Assembly: GCA_013698385.1 (NCBI GenBank)
Contig: JACCVB010000050.1
Coordinates: forward strand, 1 to 6,117
Source: Chloroflexota bacterium
Lineage (GTDB): Bacteria > Chloroflexota > Limnocylindria > Limnocylindrales > CSP1-4
Length of the DNA stretch: 6,117 nucleotides
Direction of reading: 5' to 3'
Translations under genes and position numbers: made by a program
In this document: piece after piece, positions 1 through 5,899 of the stretch
Position numbering within the stretch: position 1 is the stretch's first letter
Layout: the number at the start of each line of letters is the position of its first letter
The notes under the pieces: model-generated
Told to the model about the DNA's origin: nothing
Seen by the model: only the letters and a program-made list of their open reading frames with translations
The model's database searches: none

Positions 1-1354
1 CCAGCGCGGACAGTCGGACGGACCCGCGCATGTAGTCGCTGAAGGTGAGGAACGTGGCGTCGTACGGGATGAAGCCGCCGTGGTACGCGATGCCGTTGGC
101 GATGCCGCCCATGGCGTGCTCGCGGACGCCGAACCGGAGGTTCCGGCCCGCCTCCTCCGCGCCGAAGTTGGGCTCGCCCTTGACGTCGGTCAGGTTGGAC
201 TCGGACAGGTCCGCGGCGCCACCGAACAACTCGGGCACCGTCGCGGCCAATGCCTGGATCGAATCCTGTGACGCGTTCCGGGTGGCCACCTCGGTCCCGG
301 TCTCGTAGGTCGGGAGGCCGCGATCCCAGCCATCGGCTAGCGTCCCGGAGACGCGTCGGCGCAGCGCGGCGGCCTGCTTCGGATTCGCTTCGGCATAGGC
401 ATGGACGCGGGTTCGCCACTTGGCGACCAGGTCTTCTCCGGCGCCGACCGCGGCCCGGAACACGGCCAGCGCGTCGTCCGGGATGAAGAAGGACTTGTCC
501 GGATCCCAGCCATAGGCCTCCTTGGTGAGACGAACCTCGTCCGGTCCCAGCGGCGCGCCGTGGGCTTTCTGCGAGTCCCGCTTGTTCGGGCTGCCGAAGC
601 CGATGTGGGTCCGGACTGCGATGAGGCTGGGCCGCTCGTCCGCTAGCGCGGCCTCGATCGCCCCTTCGATCGCGGCGACGTCGTTCCCGTCCTCCACTCG
701 GTGGGTGTGCCAGCCGTACGCATCGAACCGCGCAGGAACGTACTCCGACCAGGCCATCGCCGTCGGACCGTCCAGCTGGATCCCGTTGTCGTCGTATAGG
801 ACGATGAGCTTGCCGAGGCGCAGGTGGCCGGCCAGGCTCGCTGCCTCCGACGCGATGCCTTCCTGGAGATCTCCGTCGCTGGCGATGACGAACGTCCGAT
901 GATCGACGATCGAATGCCCGTCGCCGTTGAATTCGGCCGCCAGTCGACGCTCCGCGACGGCCATCCCCACGGCATTCGTGAACCCCTGGCCGAGCGGGCC
1001 GGTGGTCGCCTCGACACCCGGTGTGAGACCGGATTCCGGGTGGCCGGGGGTCCGCGAGCCCCATTGCCGGAACGACTTGAGGTCCTCAAGGGTCACGTCG
1101 TAGCCGGTCAGGTGGAGGAGCGAATAGAGCAGCATCGAGGCATGCCCGGCGGAGAGCACGAACCGGTCGCGATCCGGCCAGTCGGGGTGGGTCGGGGCGT
1201 GGCGCAGAAAGCGTGTCCAGAGCGTGTAGGCCATCGGGGCGGCCCCCATCGGCGCGCCGGGATGCCCCGAATTCGCCTGTTGGACGCCGTCGATGGACAG
1301 GGTTCGGATGGTGTCGATGGCCAGGCGGTCGAGATCGGGCTTGACGGCGGTCAT
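1..1354 (-). CDS. tkt: Transketolase, N-terminal 451 residues (3' end outside the window)
   Basis: Thiamine-diphosphate enzyme that moves two-carbon ketol units between sugar phosphates (xylulose 5-P, ribose 5-P, erythrose 4-P) in the cytosolic non-oxidative pentose phosphate pathway. Reading the minus strand from ATG 1354 gives an unbroken frame to the window edge. Landmarks align with E. coli TktA at a steady offset of about +5: SGHPGAPMG with H31, GH71 in the FVLSAGHAS segment, TPGHPE with H105, GPLGQG 119-124, the cofactor/metal motif as SDGD with D160, YDDNGI with N190 and I192, GSPNK 255-258 followed by AHGAPLG (H265), and the catalytic glutamate in FGVREHAMG (E412). The missing part would be roughly the last third (family about 660-700 residues). 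The start is supported by GGAG at 1366-1363, eight bases upstream, and a TACAAT box further up. It is divergent from the PfkB kinase gene. Family assignment is very secure. Confidence 0.97.
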   Translation of the reverse strand, partial: MTAVKPDLDRLAIDTIRTLSIDGVQQANSGHPGAPMGAAPMAYTLWTRFLRHAPTHPDWPDRDRFVLSAGHASMLLYSLLHLTGYDVTLEDLKSFRQWGSRTPGHPESGLTPGVEATTGPLGQGFTNAVGMAVAERRLAAEFNGDGHSIVDHRTFVIASDGDLQEGIASEAASLAGHLRLGKLIVLYDDNGIQLDGPTAMAWSEYVPARFDAYGWHTHRVEDGNDVAAIEGAIEAALADERPSLIAVRTHIGFGSPNKRDSQKAHGAPLGPDEVRLTKEAYGWDPDKSFFIPDDALAVFRAAVGAGEDLVAKWRTRVHAYAEANPKQAAALRRRVSGTLADGWDRGLPTYETGTEVATRNASQDSIQALAATVPELFGGAADLSESNLTDVKGEPNFGAEEAGRNLRFGVREHAMGGIANGIAYHGGFIPYDATFLTFSDYMRGSVRLSAL

Positions 1355-1362
1355 GGGGTGGG

Positions 1363-1398
1363 CTCCGCTCGGGTGGCTCTGGGTGGGCGGCCATTGTA
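1363..1398 (-). promoter_or_regulatory. Putative transketolase promoter and ribosome binding site
   Basis: On the minus strand TACAAT (1398-1393) matches a sigma-70 -10 box in five of six positions. It would place a transcription start near 1386 and a leader of about 32 bases, ending in GGAG (1366-1363) eight bases before the ATG. No convincing -35 box is visible 16-18 bases upstream. The -10 assignment is inferred from sequence only. It stands out because the surrounding DNA is very GC-rich. Confidence 0.5.
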
Positions 1399-1413
1399 GG
1401 TCGCGCCGTGCCC

Positions 1414-1427
1414 TATGCTCGGCGGCG
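1414..1427 (+). promoter_or_regulatory. Putative leaderless-type promoter of the PfkB kinase gene
   Basis: TATGCT (1414-1419) fits the TANNNT form of a -10 box and ends eight bases before the ATG at 1428, so transcription would begin at or just before the start codon. There is no good Shine-Dalgarno sequence here, only GGCGGCG. Leaderless mRNAs are common in several high-GC bacterial groups. The -35 zone of this promoter would overlap the transketolase -10 box on the other strand, so the two promoters could compete. Confidence 0.4.
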
Positions 1428-2438
1428 ATGCCGACCCTCCGACCGCCGCGTCCGTCCAGACCCCGACGACCCGGTCCACGCGCCCGGTCCGGCCCAGCTC
1501 CCGCCCGCGTCGTCGTCCTGGGCGACCTGATGATCGATGTCGTGCTGGCGGCCGACCGAGCCCTGGAAGTCGGCACGGACGTCCCGGGTCGGGTCAGCCT
1601 CGTCCAGGGCGGTTCGGCGGCGAATACGGCCCGCTGGCTGGCCCGCCTTGGTGCGCGGACGACCCTGATCAGCTCTGTCGGGCGCGATGCTGCGGGCCGG
1701 GCGCTCGTCGACGCGGTCCGCTCGGACGGCGTGGCGGCCCGCATCGCCCGCATCGCCGGGGCCCGCACGGGTCGCATCGGCGTCCTCGTGACGCCGGACG
1801 GTGAGCGGTCCTTCGTCGCCGACCGGGGCGCTGCCGACCAGCTGACGCCGGGCGACCTGCGGCTGGCCTGGTTCGCCGGAACCGACGGCCTGCATCTGCC
1901 GGTCTACTCGCTCCTTGGGGAACCCCTGGGTCTGGCCGGCCGGCGCGCCGTGGGCCTGGCTCGGGAAGCCGGGGCCATGATCAGCGTTGACCTGGCCTCG
2001 GTGGGGCCGCTGCTCGCGCATGGCCGGAGGGCCGCCCGAGCGCTCATAACAGACATCCGGCCCGACCTGCTTTTCGCGACGGCCGCCGAAGCGGAGGCAC
2101 TCGCCGGGCGCCGGTTCATCGATGCGCTCCTGGAGATCGCGCCGGCGGCCGTCATCAAGCGCGGCGCCCAGGGCGCGACCGTCCTGCTGTGCGAGGGCGA
2201 GCGACAGTTGCGCTTCGAGGTGGCCACGGTCAGCGTGGCCGCGAACGACACGACCGGGGCCGGCGACGCGTTCGACGCCGGCTTCCTGGTCGGCTGGTTC
2301 GCTGCGCGATCCGCGGGCCGATCACCGGCGGCTGCGCTCCAACGCGCGGCGCTGTCCGGCCACCGCGCAGCCGCCCGTCAACTCTCCATGGCTCGTCCTG
2401 AGCTGCCCCTGGCCAGAGTGCCGGCCACCGGCCGCTGA
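1428..2438 (+). CDS. psuK: PfkB-family carbohydrate/nucleoside kinase, probable pseudouridine kinase
   Basis: Ribokinase-fold enzyme transferring ATP phosphate to a sugar hydroxyl; from context the likely substrate is pseudouridine, giving pseudouridine 5'-phosphate for PsuG. From ATG 1428 the protein has 336 residues, within the usual PfkB range. Visible motifs: GDLMIDV 32-38 with the substrate-contacting D37, the first PfkB signature around GGSAANTARWLARLG 61-75, and the second signature NDTTGAGDAFDAGF 273-286 with catalytic base D280 and the GAGD anion hole 277-280. The N-terminal ~25 residues are rich in Pro and Arg and precede the fold. An in-frame upstream ATG at 1293 would overlap transketolase and add unlikely sequence, so I chose 1428, which also follows the TATGCT box. 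PfkB membership is firm. Pseudouridine specificity is inferred from psuG lying 522 bp downstream; another ribokinase-like sugar kinase remains possible. Confidence 0.85.
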   Translation: MPTLRPPRPSRPRRPGPRARSGPAPARVVVLGDLMIDVVLAADRALEVGTDVPGRVSLVQGGSAANTARWLARLGARTTLISSVGRDAAGRALVDAVRSDGVAARIARIAGARTGRIGVLVTPDGERSFVADRGAADQLTPGDLRLAWFAGTDGLHLPVYSLLGEPLGLAGRRAVGLAREAGAMISVDLASVGPLLAHGRRAARALITDIRPDLLFATAAEAEALAGRRFIDALLEIAPAAVIKRGAQGATVLLCEGERQLRFEVATVSVAANDTTGAGDAFDAGFLVGWFAARSAGRSPAAALQRAALSGHRAAARQLSMARPELPLARVPATGR

Positions 2439-2458
2439 GCGTTCGTCCGCGTTCGTCG
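2439..2458. repeat. Two-copy 10-bp tandem repeat at a convergent gene junction
   Basis: GCGTTCGTCC (2439-2448) is followed directly by GCGTTCGTCG (2449-2458), identical except for the last base. The repeat fills most of the 25 bp between the stop codon of the kinase and the stop codon of the opposing peptidase remnant. It is flanked by CGCTGA (2433-2438) and TCAGCG (2464-2469), an inverted pair in which each arm carries one gene's Arg-stop codons. The stem is only six base pairs with a 25-base loop and no U-run, so I do not call it a terminator. Confidence 0.5.
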
Positions 2459-2463
2459 GCGCG

Positions 2464-2924
2464 TCAGCGCAGGTAGCGGGTCGAACCAGTCGAGCATGCG
2501 AGTCATCCGGTCGATCCGCCGGTCCGGTCGACCGCTGGACGCATAGGTGTGCGACTCGTCGGGATAGACGACGTACTCCACCGTCCGCCCGAAGGTGACG
2601 CAGGGCGATGAAAGAGTTGCTCGTTGTCCTGGGGCGGGCAGCGCAGGTCGCTCTCCGCCTGGAGCAGGAGCAACGGCGTGCGGATCGATGTCACGTTGCG
2701 TAGCGGCGATCCGCGCCAGAGGACGGTCGCGCGGGTGAGCGCCTGCGGCCTCGGCACGACCGCCCGTCCAGCCGGAGCGCGAACAGGTGCCCAAGTAGGC
2801 GATCGCCCTGGATCGACCGTCGCGCCACCACCGCCAGGCGTCCGTCGGACGAGAGATCGAGCTCCTCGACGACCACGACCCGGCGCAGGTCGGCCGGGGT
2901 CATCGAACGTCGGGAAGGCATCAT
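2464..2924 (-). pseudogene. Remnant of an S9-family (prolyl oligopeptidase-like) peptidase, internally deleted and frameshifted
   Basis: Three minus-strand frames each hold a piece of one S9 serine peptidase. From ATG 2924 the first ~53 codons read as the start of the N-terminal propeller (MTPADLRRV, then LSSDGRLAVVARR). A net one-base loss near 2762-2770 moves into a frame with PRPQALTRAT, which then jumps directly to the C-terminal hydrolase segment SPLRNVTSIRTPLLLL and the catalytic-Asp region AESDLRCP. An extra T at 2611-2613 leads to IALRHL, another one-base gain near 2590-2596 leads to GRTVEYVVYPDESHTY (catalytic His) and RPDRRIDRMTRMLDWFD, and an extra C at 2478-2480 would restore an RYLR-stop ending at 2464. 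About 150 codons remain of an expected 600 or more. Most of the propeller and the GxSxGG nucleophile are missing. It cannot make an active enzyme. It is convergent with the kinase and divergent from psuG. Confidence 0.85.
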
Positions 2925-2960
2925 CGGGTGCTAGCGTAGCGGCGGCGGTACGCTTGGAGC
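2925..2960. promoter_or_regulatory. Mirror-image pair of TACGCT -10-like boxes; putative promoter of psuG and of the peptidase remnant
   Basis: TACGCT occurs on the plus strand at 2949-2954, six bases before the psuG ATG, and as its exact reverse complement at 2933-2938, where on the minus strand it ends eight bases before the peptidase-remnant ATG at 2924. The arms are separated by ten bases (GCGGCGGCGG) and both read outward. The position before psuG would give a start of transcription at about the A of ATG (leaderless). The GGAG at 2956-2959 lies one base from the ATG, too close for a normal Shine-Dalgarno. No -35 boxes are evident. Alternatively the six-base arms are an operator half-site pair. 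Confidence 0.45.
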
Positions 2961-3932
2961 ATGTCCGTCCCACTCGGTGTGACCGCTCGACTCGACGTGG
3001 CCGCGGAGGTCGTCCAGGCGCTTGCCGAAGGGCGGCCCGTGGTGGCGCTCGAGTCGACGCTCATCAGCCACGGCCTCCCGTACCCGCACAATCTCGAGGT
3101 CGCGTCGGCCTCCGAGGCCGCCGTTCGCGCATCCGGCGCGGTACCTGCGACCGTGGCCATCCGCGATGGCCGGCTGCTGGTCGGATTGACGGCCGAGGCG
3201 CTGGAAGCGCTCGCGACGGCGCCCGAAGGCTCCGTGCGCAAGGCGGCCCGGCCGAGCCTGGCGGTCGCCCTGGCCGAAGGCGGCTGGGCCGCGACGACGG
3301 TCTCGGCCACGATGATCGCGGCCCACGCGGCGGGTGTGCAGGTCTTCGCGACGGGCGGCATCGGCGGCGTGCACCGCGGGGCACTGACCGTGAACGCGCG
3401 CGGTCGGGGGCCGTCGTTCGACATCTCGTCCGATCTCGAGGAGATGGGCCGCACGCCGATGGCCGTCGTCTGTGCCGGACCGAAGGCGATCCTGGACGTG
3501 CCGGCGACCCTGGAGTATCTCGAGACCCAGGGCGTGCCGGTCATCTCAGTGGGCCAGGCGGACCTGCCCGGGTTCTACGCCCGGTCCTCCGGGATCGCGG
3601 CACCGCACGTCGTCAAGGACATCGATGCTGCCGCGGCTGCCGTCGCGGCACACCTGGCCCTGGGACTGGGAGGGGGCGTGCTCGTGTGCGTGCCGGTGCC
3701 GGCCGAGGCGGCACTCCCCGATGACGCGGCCCGGGACGCGGTCGAGCGGGCGGTCGCCGACGCGGACGTGGCCGGCATCGGCGGACCCGCCCTGACGCCC
3801 TGGCTCCTGGCCCGGATCGCGACGCTGACCGAGGGCGCTTCCGTGCGGGCCAACACCGCTCTCATCATCAATGACGCGCGCGTTGCCGGGGAACTCGCCC
3901 TCAGCCTCGCGGCGCGTCCCCTGGCTCGTTGA
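2961..3932 (+). CDS. psuG: Pseudouridine-5'-phosphate glycosidase
   Basis: Cytosolic lyase-type glycosidase (PsuG/IndA family) that breaks the C-C glycosidic bond of pseudouridine 5'-phosphate, releasing uracil and ribose 5-phosphate. The 323-residue protein is full length. Family landmarks: ALESTLISHGLP with catalytic E31, VRKAARPSL 92-100 with K94 where E. coli has K93, FATGGIGGVHRG 129-140, FDISSDL with the Mn ligand D158, AGPKAILD with the Schiff-base lysine K175, LEYLET, and ANTALIINDAR with N298. D158 and K175 are 17 apart, as D149 and K166 are in E. coli. The nine-residue shift comes mainly from an insertion of about eight residues (142-152) between HRG and FDIS. The TDEFPAFY segment of E. 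coli is QADLPGFY here. The start ATG 2961 follows a TACGCT box. The gene heads a tight run into the ABC exporter genes; its stop TGA (3930-3932) lies eight bases before the next ATG. Confidence 0.96.
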   Translation: MSVPLGVTARLDVAAEVVQALAEGRPVVALESTLISHGLPYPHNLEVASASEAAVRASGAVPATVAIRDGRLLVGLTAEALEALATAPEGSVRKAARPSLAVALAEGGWAATTVSATMIAAHAAGVQVFATGGIGGVHRGALTVNARGRGPSFDISSDLEEMGRTPMAVVCAGPKAILDVPATLEYLETQGVPVISVGQADLPGFYARSSGIAAPHVVKDIDAAAAAVAAHLALGLGGGVLVCVPVPAEAALPDDAARDAVERAVADADVAGIGGPALTPWLLARIATLTEGASVRANTALIINDARVAGELALSLAARPLAR

Positions 3933-3940
3933 CGATCGCC

Positions 3941-5020
3941 ATGGCCATTCCCGCCACGCCCACTCCCAGCCCGACCGGGCCGCCCGCCCCGCCCGCCATC
4001 GAGGCGCGCGGCCTGCGACGGATCTACAAGGTCAAGCCGACGCCTGTCGTGGCCCTGGAGCACGTCGACCTGGAGGTCGCGCCCGGCGAATTCTTCGGCC
4101 TGCTGGGACCCAACGACGCGGGCAAGACCACGCTCATCAAGATCCTCACCACCCTGCTCCTGCCAAGCGAGGGAACGGCCCGCATCTTCGGGTTCGACGT
4201 CTCGCGCGAGGAGACGCAGATACGGCGGATCATGAACATGGTGGCGGGCGGCGAACAATCGGGCTACGGCATCCTGACCGTCCGCGAACAGCTCTGGATG
4301 TTCAGCCAGTTCTACGGCCTGTCGCGCTCGGATGGCTGGCGGCGGGTCGATGAGCTCGTCGACGCCGTCGGGATGGGCGCCGAGCGGGAGCAACGGGTCA
4401 GCACCCTCTCCACCGGCCAACGCCAGAAGATGAACATCGCGCGCGGCCTGCTCAACGACCCATGGATCCTGTTCCTCGACGAACCGACGCTCGGCCTGGA
4501 TGTGGCGGCCGCTCGCCAGGTCCGCGAGCTGGTCTCGGCCTGGAAGGCCGCGGTCCTCGGACGGACCGTGCTGCTCACCACGCACTACATGGCCGAGGCA
4601 GACGAGCTGTGCGACCGGATCGCCATCGTGGACCACGGGCGGATCCTGGCCATCGGCACGCCCGAGGAACTGAAACGGCGCGTTCAGCGCGAGTCGATCT
4701 TCCGGGTCGAGCTCGATCACCTCGACGCCGGAGGCGCGGCCGCCCTGGCATTGCTTCCGGGGGTCCTTTCCGTGGCGCCGGCGGCCGCCGATGGTGGACC
4801 CGTGGATCGCCAGACCGTCGGCCTCAACCTCGCGCTCGCCCAGGACGGCATCCTGGCCAGCGTGGTCGGTGCGCTCGGCGACCTCGGCTCGCACATCGTG
4901 GCCCTGCGCAAGTCGGAGCCCTCGCTCGAGGACGTCTTCGTCGAGCTCGTCGGGCGCGGCTTTGACGACCCCGACGCCGCCGAGGCGAGTGGGCCGGGCG
5001 GCACGGCCGGAGCCGCTTGA
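3941..5020 (+). CDS. ABC-2 type exporter, ATP-binding subunit
   Basis: Cytoplasmic ATPase that powers the two membrane subunits encoded next. From ATG 3941 it has 359 residues. Order of motifs: Walker A GPNDAGKT 56-63, a Q-loop zone reading VAGGEQ 101-106, ABC signature LSTGQ 156-160, Walker B ILFLDE 176-181 with D180 and catalytic E181, D-loop near GLD, and switch histidine H215 in TTHYMAEADEL. Residues about 235-350 form the extra C-terminal domain common in DrrA/NatA-like ATPases, ending in the typical SLEDVFVELVGRG. The residue after GPN is Asp instead of the usual Gly (D59, codon 4115-4117). A TTG at 3929 overlapping the psuG stop could add four residues; ATG 3941 is preferred, though neither has a clear Shine-Dalgarno. 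The first ~19 residues are Pro/Ala-rich and outside the fold. The substrate is unknown; drug, lipid or polysaccharide export are all possible. Confidence 0.93.
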   Translation: MAIPATPTPSPTGPPAPPAIEARGLRRIYKVKPTPVVALEHVDLEVAPGEFFGLLGPNDAGKTTLIKILTTLLLPSEGTARIFGFDVSREETQIRRIMNMVAGGEQSGYGILTVREQLWMFSQFYGLSRSDGWRRVDELVDAVGMGAEREQRVSTLSTGQRQKMNIARGLLNDPWILFLDEPTLGLDVAAARQVRELVSAWKAAVLGRTVLLTTHYMAEADELCDRIAIVDHGRILAIGTPEELKRRVQRESIFRVELDHLDAGGAAALALLPGVLSVAPAAADGGPVDRQTVGLNLALAQDGILASVVGALGDLGSHIVALRKSEPSLEDVFVELVGRGFDDPDAAEASGPGGTAGAA

Positions 5021-5899
5021 ATGTCGGTCTACGAGTTCCGACGGACCGTCAGCCCACAGGCGGCTGCTGCATGGACCCCGCGTCAGGTCCTCCTGACGAA
5101 CCTGCGGGCCGTGGGTGGTCGGGCCTACCCGCGGGTCCACGGCCTGTTCCGGGAGAAGTCGTGGGTCTTCTTCGAAGTCCTGCTCCCATTCCTGTCAACG
5201 TCGACGTTCGTGTTCGTCTATCGCGCACTTCGCGCGCCGCCCGAATACATCGGCTTCGTCGTCCTCGGCGGCGCGATGACCGCCTTCTGGCTGAACGTCA
5301 TCTGGATGATGGCGAGCCAGCTCTGGTGGGAGAAGAGCCAGGGAAACCTGGAGCTCTACTTCGCGGCCCCCATGTCCATCATGAGCGTGCTCTTCGGCAT
5401 GGCCCTCGGCGGCATGGTCATGAGTTCGACGCGGGCCGTCATCGTGCTGGCCGTCGCCTCGCTCCTGTACGAGGTCCGCTTTGCGATCGACCAGTGGCTG
5501 CTGCTCCTCGCCGTCTTCTTCCTGACCCTGGCCGCGCTGTACGGCCTGGGGATGATGCTCGCGAGCCTGTTCCTGGTGTGGGGCCGAGAAGCGTTCCAGA
5601 TGAGCCAGCTGTTCACCGAGCCGGTCTACTTCGTGTCCGGACTGAATTTCCCTGTCGCGCGCCTAGGACTGCTCGGAGCGCTGGCTCTCGCGACGATCCC
5701 GCTGGCGGTCGGTCTTGACGCGATGCGTCAACTGGCGTTCATCGGGGCGAACTTCCCGATCGGCACACCGCCCCCCGAGGTCGAGGCTTTGATCCTCGTG
5801 GTCATGACCGTGGTCTTCCTCGTCGCTGCCCGTTGGATGCTCCGGACCCTGGAGCGACGCGCTCGCCGGGAAGGTCGTCTATCGGTGCGCTGGCAGTGA
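5021..5899 (+). CDS. ABC-2 type exporter permease, first subunit
   Basis: Integral membrane protein of 292 residues forming half of the exporter channel. Hydrophobic stretches suggest about six membrane spans: near 48-67, 76-98, 119-147, 157-185, 199-230 and 254-272. The loop EKSQGNLELYFAAPMS (105-119) carries the charged-then-aromatic pattern (EKxxGNLELY) seen in this permease group and probably contacts the ATPase. The C-terminus is short and basic (LERRARREGR). The ATG at 5021 follows the ATPase stop (5018-5020) with no gap, and GGAG at 5009-5012 sits eight bases upstream, a good Shine-Dalgarno inside the ATPase gene. The tight junctions show the subunits are made together, in keeping with a complex of two permeases and an ATPase dimer. 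Confidence 0.9.
   Translation: MSVYEFRRTVSPQAAAAWTPRQVLLTNLRAVGGRAYPRVHGLFREKSWVFFEVLLPFLSTSTFVFVYRALRAPPEYIGFVVLGGAMTAFWLNVIWMMASQLWWEKSQGNLELYFAAPMSIMSVLFGMALGGMVMSSTRAVIVLAVASLLYEVRFAIDQWLLLLAVFFLTLAALYGLGMMLASLFLVWGREAFQMSQLFTEPVYFVSGLNFPVARLGLLGALALATIPLAVGLDAMRQLAFIGANFPIGTPPPEVEALILVVMTVVFLVAARWMLRTLERRARREGRLSVRWQ

Noticed and set aside
869..886. SDGD in place of the textbook GDG metal motif in transketolase.
   Set aside because: SDGD is, from general knowledge, a common variant in transketolases of high-GC bacteria, and the metal-binding Asp and downstream Asn are present with correct spacing.
2420..2432. GCCGG-CCA-CCGGC hairpin at the end of the kinase gene as a terminator.
   Set aside because: The stem is five base pairs with a three-base loop, lies inside the last codons, and has no following T-run.
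2464..2924. Frameshifts in the peptidase remnant explained purely as homopolymer sequencing errors.
   Set aside because: Two shifts do sit at short runs (TTT, CCC), but the direct jump from the propeller start to the C-terminal segment removes hundreds of residues, which indel errors cannot explain.
2624..3724. A 366-codon plus-strand frame spanning the peptidase remnant and most of psuG.
   Set aside because: It is out of frame with psuG and its translation is Arg/Gly-rich low-complexity sequence, a GC shadow.
3929..3940. TTG 3929 as the ATPase start, overlapping the psuG stop.
   Set aside because: It would add only four residues and has no ribosome binding site; ATG 3941 is the simpler choice, though not proven.
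3575..5140. A 521-codon open frame on the minus strand, antisense to psuG and the ABC ATPase.
   Set aside because: The plus strand here has two unmistakable protein families. The antisense frame stays open because GC-rich codons rarely give stops; its translation is Gly/Arg/Asp-rich with no recognisable domain.
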